Source: Sipunculus nudus (Eukaryota; Annelida; Sipuncula; Golfingiida; Sipunculidae). Taken from it: a stretch of 64,000 nucleotides of DNA. Positions within the stretch are counted from its first letter, which is position 1. Each line of letters starts with the position of its first letter. The stretch lies in contig CM049311.1 in NCBI GenBank assembly GCA_026874595.1, forward strand, positions 19,208,176-19,272,175, written 5' to 3'. Positions 21,733-32,449 of this stretch are shown piece after piece. The translations under genes were made by a program, and so were the position numbers. The notes under the pieces are model-generated. The model saw only the letters and a program-made list of their open reading frames with translations. It did no database searches and was not told where the DNA came from.

Positions 21733-22341
21733 TTATTTATTTATTTATATATATTGTGTATATATCTTACCTTATGGCATTTTTTTCGCCCAAGAAATGT
21801 CGAGAAATCACATTACATCGGCTATCTTCTTCACATGGACCGATTGTGCGCACACATACAATAATGCTCTCACCAGGGTTATAACGCGAGACCCTTCATT
21901 TCATCAGACAGAACCCTAACACCTAAAAACATGCCTCTAAAAACGCTTAATATTTTATTTTGTGTTTTGTTTGTTTAAGGGTACTTCTATTTAAGAGGGT
22001 ATCAATTTGTATAAATATCTGAAATAATCAGCAACATTTTCCACACGGCCAAGAAAAAAGTTGAAAATATAAACTGAGATAATGTTAACCCTAGTTTTTA
22101 TTAATTTATCAATGAACCATTTAAATTATATCTGGCATTATACCCTTTTATCGGGAGCAGGAAATATATATTATTTAAATCATAACAGTTATTTAGTCTG
22201 TAAGATGCTCGTTATCTTTCCGAATCATGAAAACATTCGCTGAGAACTGTCTCGATACATTAAAATTCTCTCATTTCTGATTTTTGCAGAATTACATAAA
22301 AATATATTAATAACGTAATTAAAAAGTCATTTGTAACTTAC
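20737..22341. other. unassigned AT-rich stretch
   Basis: No gene or transposon is recognised. A TA/TTTA microsatellite is at 21688-21747. A minus-strand frame at 20644-20844 (MEHGLQTKLDDIPAFFMESG) has protein-like composition and extends upstream towards 20935 with one stop, but I do not recognise it. Confidence 0.4.
21688..21747 (+). repeat. (TA)n then (TTTA)n microsatellite
   Basis: About 40 bp of TA followed by five TTTA units. Confidence 0.95.
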
Positions 22342-22371
22342 CCTCGTTCGGGCCTGCACCTGTTCCTTCAT
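22342..22371 (-). CDS. 30-nt mini-exon, copy A (linker DEGTGAGPNE)
   Basis: On the minus strand, 30 nt are bounded by tgtttcttgtag and G|gtaagttac, both strong splice signals. In phase 1 it encodes DEGTGAGPNEG with split end codons. The near-identical exon at 22960-22989 has the same sites, length and phase. The two differ at four bases, one causing an Ala/Gly change and the others silent in this phase (GGA/GGT, AAC/AAT and a Gly codon change), which suggests coding constraint. The product is a flexible acidic Gly-rich spacer, as found between modules in extracellular proteins. Phase 1 would join to the six-cysteine exon at 879-1001 across about 21 kb. Confidence 0.5.
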
Positions 22372-22586
22372 CTACAAGAAACAGCATAAAAAATCGATGT
22401 TTTAAAGATACAAGTGGCATACTGGATAATAAACGTGATAATAGATATAGATAATTTGCCTGCCACCTGAAGAAGGTTTAACTTTTTTTTACATGCATGG
22501 TTATAACAATTCGGTGTTCGTGGAAAAACCACACATTTATCTGATCGAGTTTTAATTCATTTATATCCAGAGCCACCAACGCACAC

Positions 22587-22589
<3 letters not shown>

Positions 22590-22646
<57 letters not shown>

Positions 22647-22660
22647 GAGCGTGTGTGTAT
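22590..22660 (+). repeat. (TA)n / (TG)n microsatellite
   Basis: A TA run of about 46 bp passing into GTAT and GTGT repeats, between the two mini-exons. Confidence 0.95.
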
Positions 22661-22959
22661 GTGAATATATATATATATGTGTGAATTATATTGTAAATTC
22701 TATAACGGAATGACTGATTTCCAGAATATCAGGATGGCAGATTAGTAAATTGATTACTGAAAATATGCTTGGCCACTTACTGTAAGAAACAAACGGAGCA
22801 AAGGTAATCAACTCATGCCATTCAATGACAGCAACTCAGTTCAACCTTAAAGTCCATTTTCTGAGCGAAATCCTACTTTCCATAATCAATGTACATCCGA
22901 CATTACTAAGACACCTCACACATGTTACAACTGATCACAACTAATCCTTTGTAACTTAC

Positions 22960-22989
22960 CCTCATTCGGGCCTCCACCTGTACCTTCAT
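22960..22989 (-). CDS. 30-nt mini-exon, copy B (linker DEGTGGGPNE)
   Basis: Same structure as copy A, 618 bp away: acceptor tgtttcttgtag, donor G|gtaagttac, phase 1, product DEGTGGGPNEG. Flanking intron sequence is also duplicated, with 'gatacaagtggcatactggataat' shared downstream of each acceptor side (near 22405 and 23022). The unit is therefore a recent tandem duplication of an exon with its introns. Tandem mini-exons of this kind lengthen a spacer in 10-residue steps. Confidence 0.5.
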
Positions 22990-23515
22990 CTACAAGAAAC
23001 AGCATAACATTAAGATGTTGTAAGGATACAAGTGGCATACTGGATAATTAATGATATAACCGAAAACCAGAAAATGTGCCTACCGCATGAAGATTGTACA
23101 TGCTTGGCTATGACAATCTGGTCTTCGTTGACAATGTTTGTGTTTGAATTCTGTTTTAACCTAAACATTAAATATTCGATGTGTAAGCAGAGATATATTT
23201 TAGCCAAGTAAAATTAGAATTGCCATCATTGATAATTCGTCAAAAGTATTTGCCGGAATAGACTGCACATCTGGAAAAATGGACCTGTAGTAAAGGAATA
23301 TTTCGTGTTAATTAAACTGCAAAATAATAAGCAAAACAGTTTTGTTTCGATTAAATGAATGGCAGCATAAATGAGTCTAATTTAACATTTTGATTACACA
23401 TAATATAAAGGTGACACTTGACTAACGGATAGGCTTACTGTCACAAAATCACACATCAATCGGCTTAAGTTTTAATCCATATATATCCGAATCTTTATAT
23501 ATATATATATATATA

Positions 23516-24492
23516 CAGTAGAACGCCTGTATTACGGTCATCATCGGGACTAGAAGAAAGTGACCTTAATACATAAGTGGCCGTTATACAGGACTTGACC
23601 AGGATAGGGGGGTTAAAATGTAACACGAAACCAAGTTCAAATCTTTTTTACGTTCAACAAAATAAACGTTTATACACAGTATTAGTGTTACTATTGTTAT
23701 CAATAAAAATATAAATATTTTTGCTGTCGACTGCTTTTCATGTCACTCTTCCTGATCAGATCTACCTTTTCTTTGAGAGCAAGTTCATGTCTTTTCTTGG
23801 TGATTGGGACAGAGAATGCGTAACATTTTATACATGTAACAATAATTATTTTGCATTCATAATTATTCATGTATGAGTACATTTGCGATGTTTGCCGCAC
23901 TGTTTTCGTTTGATGTACGTGTTAACAAGGATATTAAAGAAAGTTTGAAGATGCACAGTTAGCCCAACGTTTTTTTCTGATGACATAATCTTCGGGACCC
24001 GATGGTTGTCATTCGTTATTTAAATGACAAACACTATGATTAAGATCCTGCTCGCACGACTGATTCCCAAACATACACGCATGTTGGAACATATGCCTTA
24101 CTATTGTGCATACTAATGAGGCTGCTTGGGGTAGAACGACGCTGGCTACGTTTCAAACAACCCAGTCACGGTCGAGTGGTTACCTTTATTGAGGCACTTA
24201 TTAACAGACAGGAATCTGTTAGTGCGGACGCTTGTGTAATGATATTGAGGTCAGAAGTGGCCGCTCGATTTGTTGAGCCCGTCACACGGAGTCACTACCC
24301 CTGACCGTAACTGAGGCGTTTTCCGTCCTGCGGGACCGAGAGACCTGGCCGTAATACGGAATAGAGGAGTGACCGTAATAGACAACAAAATGATTATGAA
24401 ATATAACGGTCGAAAATTCGGGACCGGAGAATCTGACCGTTATAGACGTATTGACCGTTATTTAGGCGTGGCCGTTAGCAGGCGTTCTACTG
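23516..24492 (-). mobile_element. Tigger/pogo-type DNA transposon remnant
   Basis: Perfect 14-bp terminal inverted repeats CAGTAGAACGCCTG open at 23516 and close at 24492, flanked on both sides by TA, the target dinucleotide of this superfamily. Subterminal 'gtgaccgttata'-like motifs recur near both ends. On the minus strand at about 23816-23706 there is KKRHELALKEKVDLIRKSDM, similar in position and spacing to the CENP-B/Tigger N-terminal helix-turn-helix. The rest of the transposase is absent, so the 977-bp element is non-autonomous. Confidence 0.78.
23706..23816 (-). pseudogene. Tigger-like transposase N-terminal helix-turn-helix relic
   Basis: The minus strand encodes TKKRHELALKEKVDLIRKS then DMKSSRQQ before a stop. 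The K-x-L-x-L-x-E-K-V-x-x-I-R pattern is typical of the first DNA-binding helix of CENP-B/Tigger proteins. No DDE domain remains within the element. Confidence 0.5.
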
Positions 24493-24540
24493 TATATATA
24501 TACTTTTATAACTACATGTTTATTGGGTCTTAGTACAGTC

Positions 24541-26156
24541 CAGACATGGGTCTAATACGGGAGAAATGTATTCGAATACGAATACGAATACAGCAGGGGT
24601 ACACGAATGTGAATACAAATACAAATACTCCAAAACAGAAATGTATTCGAATACCAATACGAATACAAAAACAAATGTATTCATGAATATAATATAAATA
24701 AAATTTACTGAAACAAAAAGAAACTATCAAGTATCATTTTTGTTTCATACAATTAACTGCAATCAACAAAAATATTCACACTTGCAAAATGTATTTTAGT
24801 CCAAAATTCAAAATATTCATGTAATCCAATGTGTATGCATTAATTTCCAAACCGCATAATGACGGAGTATTATATATTATGGAAGTTTGTTACACAAAAT
24901 ATATAAATGAATGTTTCTTTCAGGGTTGGGGCAAGGTACTTGTACCTGTACCTAGGTACACAATTCAGAGTACCTGGCTGTCATAAGTAGGAGGTACCTT
25001 CACTAGGTACACAATTCAGAGTACCTGGCTGTCATAAGTAGGAGGTACCTTTTACCTATATCTGGAACTAAAGTACCGGTACCTGGTATAAGGTACTCAG
25101 GTAAAAATTCAATACTGGTCCTTGAAATAGACAACAGGCTAGGGTCAATTGCATGTACAAAGCTGTCACCCCTGTCAGGGCAGTAAGCCATCTTAGGCAG
25201 GGGTAATTACAAAGCATTCATCCTTGCTGCCTTGGTGGCTAGCTACCTGGCTAGCAAGCTGGTCAACCCACAGCCTCTTAAACAGGAAGTTCATTGCTGC
25301 ATTATATTATCAAAAGAAGTATACAGCTACCAACAAAGGATAGATACAGGGGGTTGCCTACATGCCCCGTGTCTAAAGTTGGCAAGTATGTATACTGAAC
25401 AGGACTAGGGCCAGTTACTTGTACCTGTATCTAGGTACTGAATTCATAGTTATGTGATTATAGGTTTACCAAGATACTGGAAATAAACATCAGGTTTGGT
25501 CAAGTAAGGTACTGAGCTGTCATTCCTGTCAGGGCTGACACCTAGACCAGGCAATGGTAATATTTAAGCTTTCAACCCTTTGAACATGAGTGGACTTGGG
25601 CTAGTAGCATGCTGGCCTAGCTACCTCCAGCCTCTACACAGGAAGTTCTTTGTGGCATTATCAGATACGAAAGGTACAGAGCAAAGGATATGGACAGCAT
25701 TGCTTGCCCCATGTAGATACCTGTTGTCTAGTATGTATAAAGAACATTGGTGTAGGATAAATGTAGAGGTAAAGAGGGTCTGGCTAATTGAGATGTACAT
25801 ACACATGACAGAATAAACACATTCATATTAATTTGATATGAATAAAGAAAAAAAATGTAAAAAATAATGTATAATAAGATTGTTAGTGTGCATATGTTAA
25901 GTGGGTCAAAATAAATCACCATTGAAATAATGGCACATTTTCCAAATGGATAAAGGACAAACGGTGAAAAACATTAATGTATACTGCATGTATTCATGAA
26001 AAGTATTTATAAATGTGAATACTTCTGCAATGTATTTAAATACGAATACAAATACTTTTGTACTTTTTACAAATGTATTCAAATACATCGAATACTAAAA
26101 ATACCTGTATTCGAATACAATGAATACGAATACTGAATACGAATACCCCATGTCTG
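24541..26156. mobile_element. non-autonomous hAT element with 8-bp target duplication
   Basis: Terminal inverted repeats CAGACATGGG (24541-24550) and CCCATGTCTG (26147-26156) are perfect and begin with CAG, as hAT ends do. They are flanked by a perfect 8-bp target site duplication GTACAGTC (24533-24540 and 26157-26164), which fits hAT integration. Both subterminal regions are packed with GAATAC/GTATTC motifs in opposite orientation, likely transposase-binding arrays. The interior (24921-25745) is a diverged tandem duplication. No transposase frame is present. Length 1,616 bp. Confidence 0.88.
24921..25745 (+). repeat. internal tandem duplication of the hAT element
   Basis: Two diverged copies of about 400-480 bp (24921-25400 and 25401-25745) share 'cttgtacctgta', 'ctaggtac', 'agctgtcaycctgtcaggg', 'cacaggaagttc', 'aaaggata' and 'gccccatgt'. 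Inside the first, a 51-bp exact tandem repeat begins at 24952 and 25003. The sequence is rich in GGTACC/AGGTAC palindromic motifs. Confidence 0.65.
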
Positions 26157-26164
26157 GTACAGTC

Positions 26165-26330
26165 TCATTAAAAAAAAACTGGGTCCAATTCAGCTATTGG
26201 GTCCAGTTGCCGAGATATTGGGTCCGGATCCAATAATTACCGGACCCAATAATGATAACAGTTTAAATGAAAACAGCTCGCTAAATACATTTAAAATAGC
26301 CCTTAACCTCACATTCGAATTATTGGGTAT
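26165..26330. repeat. ATTGGGTCC-motif region with short hairpin
   Basis: 'attgggtcc' recurs at about 26196, 26218 and 26323 (degenerate). ATTGGGTCCGG faces CCGGACCCAAT across a short loop at 26218-26251. The same motif lies just left of the hAT insertion (24521) and again at 59824-59945. The hAT element therefore appears to have landed in an older repeat of this family. Confidence 0.5.
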
Positions 26331-27644
26331 ATCGCCGTACTCTTCTGTAAGCAGGTAGCGCCCTCTCGGGGCAGTACATGTGAGCATTATATATAAAACT
26401 ATATATTCGCCAATCAACATCGATTTTGACAGCTTTCTGGTTAGAGTAGAGGTCACATAAGCGTTTCATAAAACATACATGTCTCTGGGCAAAAGTTAGG
26501 CCCCGTAACAAGCACAAATTGAACTGTGCTGTAAGTGCAAACGGGTAGCGTCTCTTCCATGTCAAAGGTCCATCGGCCCATGAGTCGTTTCGATATGACC
26601 TTTCTTAAAATTTCTGATTCCAACAAAGTTTCACGCGAAAGTTTCAATTTACCTTATCTTTGAATATCTAAGATTCTGATGAACAACTTTATTGGCCTAC
26701 AAGTAACCTCGAATTTAATTGTTGACGAAACAACACGACATCTTGCAAGTCGACCTTTCAAGAGTGATAGCATTTTGGACAAACCGCAAAATCACGTTGT
26801 GACTCTGATGTAAAAGGTAGCACATTTGGCAAACTTTCACGTGTATTTGTGTTAAACTTGAAAGAAGAAACAAACTTTAAAGAATTATATTTGTTTACAA
26901 AAGCCTTTTAACCACAAAATATTGGTCAGTCTTCCACCTTAAACCATATGTAAATGCTGAGATTTTCCGTGTATATACATCATTGCCAGAAACACCGATT
27001 GTTCCCCCTAAAGTAAAAATGGAGCTTGCGTTGAAGGCTTAGAATTTGTCGCCCCTGGCAACCTGCGCCGACACAATAAAATAATAGGGAGTATATTTGG
27101 CAAACCAACTTTGATGTGCATTTTGTATTATACTTGGCAGTTGAAAAAATGGATAGAGTTATAGTTATTAAAAAAAAGCCCCAGTCATTACTCTTCATTT
27201 CTCCTCATCAAATGTACGATTTTTAGTGTTTCAAGATTACGATATTTACACCGATTGTTCCCCCAAAAGTAACTTCGATCTTCGAATTGTTTTGAAACCA
27301 CGCGAGTCACTTGTAAATATGTGTGTGTGTAAATGTAAATAAATGCGATTTAAACTACGTTCATCAAAATATGGGAGCGTTGTTAACGTTTTAATAGGTA
27401 AGCACCATTGAATAGTATTTAATAGTTTTAGGCCTGCCTTACATTGAGTATGATAGCCAAACATTCAGAGTTTCTCTCCCGTTAATTTACAGTCAAACAA
27501 CAAATCGCAGCATTGCCCCATTCGAACACCAATAAATAGGGGTTTCATGGTTTCGACAACTTTGATGTAACTGTATCATCATTAATACATTATTAAACAG
27601 TTACTTTTTTACCAGAGGCATGCATATTTTATCTATGTATATAA

Positions 27645-27648
<4 letters not shown>
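26331..27648. other. unassigned stretch
   Basis: No gene recognised. A short phrase 'accgattgttccccc.aaagtaa' is repeated directly near 26994 and 27250. Minus-strand frames of 60-90 residues here look random. Confidence 0.4.

Positions 27649-27686
<38 letters not shown>
27649..27686 (+). repeat. (TA)n microsatellite
   Basis: A TA run of about 38 bp. Confidence 0.9.
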
Positions 27687-27690
<4 letters not shown>

Positions 27691-27738
27691 CGATTATATA
27701 TATATAAGATTGGGTGTTATGATGTTTCACAATAAAAG

Positions 27739-27888
27739 TGTATTAGAATTGTATTTTTATTATAAGTAAATAAGATTTAAATTTTTTTTAAAAATTAAAA
27801 ACCTAACTGAACTGTGTATTAGAATTGTATTTTTATTATAAGTAAATAAGATTTAAATTTTAAAAAAATTAAAAACCTAATTGTAACC
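27739..27888 (+). repeat. 75-bp tandem duplication
   Basis: Two nearly identical AT-rich units start at 27739 and 27814 ('gtgtattagaattg' ... 'attaaaaacctaa'). A C-run follows at 27887. The high identity points to a recent duplication. Confidence 0.85.
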
Positions 27889-28008
27889 CCCCCCCCCCCC
27901 GCACTCAACCAACGACCTTTTTTTAAGACAAATCTTTTGCATGACGGGGGGTTTTGGGGTTCGAGACCTTTCATAGTGATCTCCTTTCATATTAAGTGTA
28001 TTCTGTAT

Positions 28009-28206
28009 CACTGGCGGATCCAGAGAGCGTGACGTCCAGCGTGCCCCCCCCCCCCCTCCATTTTTTTTAATGCCGAAACAGCCTTTCTTTAGGATTTCAA
28101 TTCAAATTTTGCGACCTGGACCCCTTCCCTTCAGGACCAGAGAACCCTTTCTATGTTTTCTTTTAGTCTTCCTGAGTTTGTCTGTCCCCTCATCGCTTGT
28201 GTAAAT
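28009..28206. mobile_element. short MITE-like insertion starting CACTGGCGGATCCAGAG
   Basis: The flanks 'ctttcatattaagtgtattctgtat' and 'acgtgaatggctggaccctata' are contiguous in a related copy at 36868-36920, so 28009-28206 is an insertion of about 198 bp. It starts CACTGGCGGATCCAGAG and includes a 15-base C-run. A TAT (or TA) duplication is possible at 28006-28008 and 28207-28209. The 'CACTGGCGGATCCAG' start is a recurrent MITE-type terminus in invertebrates, from memory. Confidence 0.55.
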
Positions 28207-28384
28207 TATACGTGAATGGCTGGACCCTATACTTCTACACCGTCAATTTTATTGGGCGATATTGAAGATAGCTGGGTCATTCATAGCTGACATCAGGACT
28301 CTTTTATCGCGCAATATTATTGCGCCGTTTGTGGCCGAGAGAAAATCGCTCAATAAAACTAAGTCAAATTGACCATGTGTGGCC

Positions 28385-28945
28385 CACTTTACAAGAAAAC
28401 GTTTTCCATGCGTATTCCGTGTCCGTAGTCCACTTGTGTACGGTAGTCAGTAAGCGTAGTCCGTACTATATATACATGTCGATCGGTACTCGATAACTAA
28501 AGATGTTCTATTATGCAAGCCACTTCACCATATTGTGTGTGTATGTTTTAGCATCAGGGTTTTCACATTCAGTCCGTGTTGTATGAAGATTCTCCATTTT
28601 TAAACGATATTAATGACCTTTCGACAAATTTCTTTCGGATACCAAATGGCAAATATACTGGCATTTGGTTGAAGTGTGTTGTCTATTTTCATTATGTATA
28701 AAATATTTTCAAAATATTTGAAGCGTAAGCAACATTGTCGCGTAAAAAAGTGTACTAAGATAACTTTAAAAACAAATAATATTCTTAATTTTGATTTAAA
28801 TTAGCTTTTGCAAAAATATGGAAAAAATGTATAATTTGCATAATTGTATAATGGCTTGCATACAAGAAAATCTTTAGTTAGTGAATACCTATCAACACGA
28901 AATACGGACTACGCATGCAGACTATGGATAAGGACTAGGCACTAA
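28385..28945. repeat. imperfect inverted repeats rich in 'tacggactacg' motifs
   Basis: 'gcgtattccgtgtccgtagtcc' at 28412-28433 faces 'acgaaatacggactacgcatgc' at 28896-28917. The same words recur at 38075-38140 next to another DNA-transposon-like end. This may be a decayed MITE of about 0.55 kb, but no target duplication is evident. Confidence 0.35.
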
Positions 28946-29039
28946 AAGAAAACCAAGCCTAAAAGGACTAGCGCGGGCGACAAGCGGGCGGCAAGCGTAC
29001 ACGCGGCAGATCCGCGGCAGATCTAAAACACACTTGCGC

Positions 29040-30149
29040 TGGCGGCAAGTAGCCATTTTTTGTTGAATCACTGTAGAAAACTGAAAAATTTTTGTGACTT
29101 CTTTAGCGAACCGGTGAGTTTATATGATGGTGTGGCGTCGTTCGTCGTGCGTGCATTCTGTACGTAACCCGTACTATCTCAAAAACGACAGGTGCTAGCA
29201 TCACAAAATTTTATGCAAAAAATAAGCCATCTGAAAAACTCTGTTGGATTTTGCTTATTTTTTGGCTAACTGCATTTCCGTAGATATTTTAGAGAAAAAG
29301 CTAAAAAAAACTTTAAAAATCATCTCCTCAAAAACGCATAATAGTTCAACATTTCACAGAAATAATCTTCCATACCATCTCTCTCAAGTTTGTTCTAATG
29401 GTTCTAGTTCGGTGAATTTTGACCAAGTGACAGGAAATTGTTAGTCATCTATCCAAAAAGGCATACTACAATGAAAGTCTCAGAAACGGCCGGACCTATC
29501 ATCACAAAATTTTATGCCAGTGTTGGTCACATGAGTCTTATATGAAATTCAGGTATTGGTGGCGCAACCTGCATTGACCATTTTTTGTACGGGGGTCATT
29601 ATCCATCTGTTCATTAACCCATAATTTCTCAGGAATAGCAGGAGCTACCATCCCCATATTTCATGCAATAATCTGTCACATATAAAATGTTGTGGGATTC
29701 AGCTTATTTTTTTATTTATTTATTTTTTTTTTTTTTTTGGTTTGCTATCTGCATTTGCTTAAATTTTATAGGGAACAAGCTGAAAAAGCTTTAAAAGTCT
29801 TTTTCTCGTTAGCGGTCCAGCCAAATTGTCAGTATTTTACAGAAATGATCCCAGAGACGAGCCCTCTCAAGTTTGTTCATATTGATTGCGTTTGTTGAAT
29901 TTTGGCGGAGTTACCCGAATTTAAACTTAGTAATTTTGGCCAAGTAAGCATACTGACATAGCAATCTCAGAAATGACTGGAGCTAGCATCACCATGTTTT
30001 GAGCACATGTTAGCCATATGACTCATGTTTAAAATTGCAGATTTTGTGGCGATACCTACATTGACCTGTTTCTTATAGGCAAAAACCTCATAACGTTTGC
30101 CTCTTTCAGCTTAAAAATGTCATAATCAGGCGCAATATTATGCCTGTTC
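29040..30149 (+). repeat. dispersed/tandem family with 'ggagctagcatcacaaaattttatgc'-type core
   Basis: Similar cores occur at about 29190, 29485, 29645 and 29965, and again at 32660 beyond the piggyBac element. The 29180-29440 and 29640-29900 segments also share 'gattttgcttattttttggct', 'gaaaaagctttaaaa' and 'ctcaagtttgttc'. Units are about 300-470 bp and diverged. Frames of 60-70 residues across them are not conserved between copies, so I regard them as non-coding. Confidence 0.55.
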
Positions 30150-30153
30150 TTAA

Positions 30154-31552
30154 CCTTCATTAGTACACGTCGGAAAACTTATCAATCCGTACACCTGGGG
30201 TCCATCTGAACCCCAGTAGTAATTGATGCATATTCAATGTATACTACATAAATATCATAGTTATTTGATTATTCCATGGTTAATATAGGCTTAACGGACA
30301 AAAGTAGAACAGAAAATACAACATATGAAAGAAAATACTTTAAATAAAGGTATCAATAACATATTTTCCAAGAATTACAAATTGTTTTCTTCTTTAGCCG
30401 TGGTTTCCCTCAGTTTGTTCAGGCTAGCCTATCAGTACTATTTATTAAATTATTATTATATTTTACTAATTTAAGTGGTGCCATATAAAATAAAACACAA
30501 GATATCTAGATAAAAAAAAAGTCCACAGATTTGACTTAGAACTATAAAAATTGGTATTGGGGTCCAATTCGACCCCAAAAACTGCAATTTCAAAGAAATT
30601 TACTTCAAAACAAGCAAAGGCATACTTTTATTTGACCCACTGAAATTAAAATAGGAATGAATTACAAGTCTTATTTAAATTTGGTATTAAGAAATTAATC
30701 AAAAGTCTCAAAGGAAATGAAAAATAAAACCAGTCTTCCTCTTATATATCTGTAGCCTCACCGACACTCATCGCTTTGTATGCTGAGGATAGAGTGATCT
30801 GCGCAGGCATGAATGTCACAGATGGTGCAGCATTGGCAAATTTTCTGTCTGTCTGTCCGGTCTGGGACAGAGGTAGCAACAAGATTTGGTTGCTGAAGTT
30901 CACTAGACAGCGTGTTGGTGAACATCAAGCATTCTAAGGTCCAAAAATGCTGAATTCACCGATTTCTGAATTGCCCATTGATTTTGCAAACGTTAGTGTA
31001 GAAGGCCATCATAAAGGTATCACACGAGAACTGCAGGACGATCAGAAGTATCTTACGATCTGACTTAAGGACAATCAAAAGTATCTTCATAAGTAATTTC
31101 AGGACAATCAATATGATCATCGCCATCATCTCGCCCACATCAGATAATTCACCATTTGAAGGGTCAAAGTAGAGCCAGTGAATTATACTAATCGCCTTGA
31201 ATATGATGTAGCTTGACTGATTTCTAACTGTATTTCAATAGAAAAATGAAATAATTGCACAATATTATATCCATTAGTGCCTAACGGGGTCTGAGAGGTA
31301 GTATTCTTGAATAAAAGAGATAACAATTAAACAGTATTATTATGTCGTGCACTGTTTCCAACTGGGGTCCACTTGGACCCCAGGAGAATATTTTAAATAC
31401 AGATCATATGGTTCAATGGAACCACACTATCTTTAACCGCAAAAACGACAGCAATATACCTACAAACAGAAAAGACAACAACTGATCAATAAAAAAATAT
31501 CGCAAGAAATACACCCCTGGGTCCAAATGGACCTCAGGTGTACTGATGAAGG
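30154..31552 (-). mobile_element. piggyBac-type element remnant with TTAA target sites
   Basis: The termini CCTTCATTAGTACAC (30154) and GTGTACTGATGAAGG (to 31552) are inverted with one mismatch and directly flanked by TTAA (30150-30153 and 31553-31556), the piggyBac target. Subterminal palindromes of the GGGGTCCA..TGGACCCC type lie at about 30197, 30557, 31369 and 31507. On the minus strand at 31140-30760, an acidic DDGDD..D stretch and a Cys-rich ICQCCTICDIHACADH segment resemble the acidic N-terminus and C-terminal Cys-rich finger of piggyBac transposases. Stops are frequent, so it is inactive. Confidence 0.68.
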
Positions 31553-31556
31553 TTAA

Positions 31557-32449
31557 CACTACCAGTTCAGTTTTGCTTTATAGAAAAGTTTCCCAGCAAA
31601 ACAATTCCAACACACAGTCTCAGTACCTTGCAAACGGCTGTTTAATACCTTGTTATGGCTATGTGTGTTTGTAAACACAGTCCATGTGTGTTTCATTACC
31701 ATAAAAGGCCGCGTGACCGGAGGTCCGATTGTGAGCCACAGCACGGAATGTTTCAGCCAGTTGGAACATGTATTTCATTTTTTGGGCCAAGTCAGTCAGG
31801 GCATCTCATGATTGGCAACTGTTTTGTCTCAGCGATGCACCGAATCCCACGCGCTGTGTTTATGTTGACACCTGTGATCGCGCCCGGTCAACTGTTTTTA
31901 ACACTGGTTTACCGGAGTAGGCAAACGGTTTCAAGGCAAAATTTTTTGCAGATACAAGTTTATTTTAAAGGGAAGAAGCTTTTTTTCATGATAATTCATC
32001 ATGCTTTATAGGTGACTGGGCCCCTTTAACTTTGTCATATGGCCATTATTAAGTCTATTTCAAACTGAGGACTGCAAAAGTCTTCTTCTACAAAACTGTT
32101 GTTTCAATTATAACTTCTGTAACATTGCACAAAATTATTCTTGGTTGGGCTTTGTTCAAGTTTACTTGAATGTTTTTTGACAGAATTATTGGACCTTTAA
32201 CAATGAAAGGATTGCATCTTTTATTATTCTAGATAATTTGATAAAAAGTCTAATGAATATGTCAGATTGAAAAAAAGCATTTTAGCCAAAGTCTTCCAGT
32301 ATGTGTAAACAGATTTACCAAGATTGTGGTTGAATCTATAAATAGGTTGAGAAACTGCCAATTGTTTCAGATTTGGCAACAGGTCAAGAGTTTATTCAGT
32401 GCAGCCAGATATCGCTCAAGAGTTCAATCAGTGCAGCCAGGCAAAGGGG
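31557..32449. other. unassigned, repeat-bounded sequence
   Basis: This continues the sequence interrupted by the piggyBac element. The longest frame (31655-32011 plus, 118 residues) shows no recognisable domain. 'cagtgcagccag' is repeated at about 32397 and 32430, just before the minisatellite. Confidence 0.35.

Larger units (their letters stand above)
22325..23130 (-). repeat. tandem duplication carrying the two mini-exons
   Basis: Segments 22325-22540 and 22945-23130 align in the same orientation: 'ttgtaacttaccctc', 'cattcgggcct', 'ccttcatctacaagaaacagcata', 'gatacaagtggcatactggataat', 'tgcctaccgcatgaag'. The unit length is about 618 bp. The middle contains a TA/TG microsatellite and unduplicated sequence. 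Confidence 0.65.

Noticed and set aside
24104-24304. 66-residue plus-strand frame inside the Tigger-like element
   Set aside because: It lies in the subterminal region with no resemblance to a transposase. The only coding relic is the helix-turn-helix on the opposite strand.
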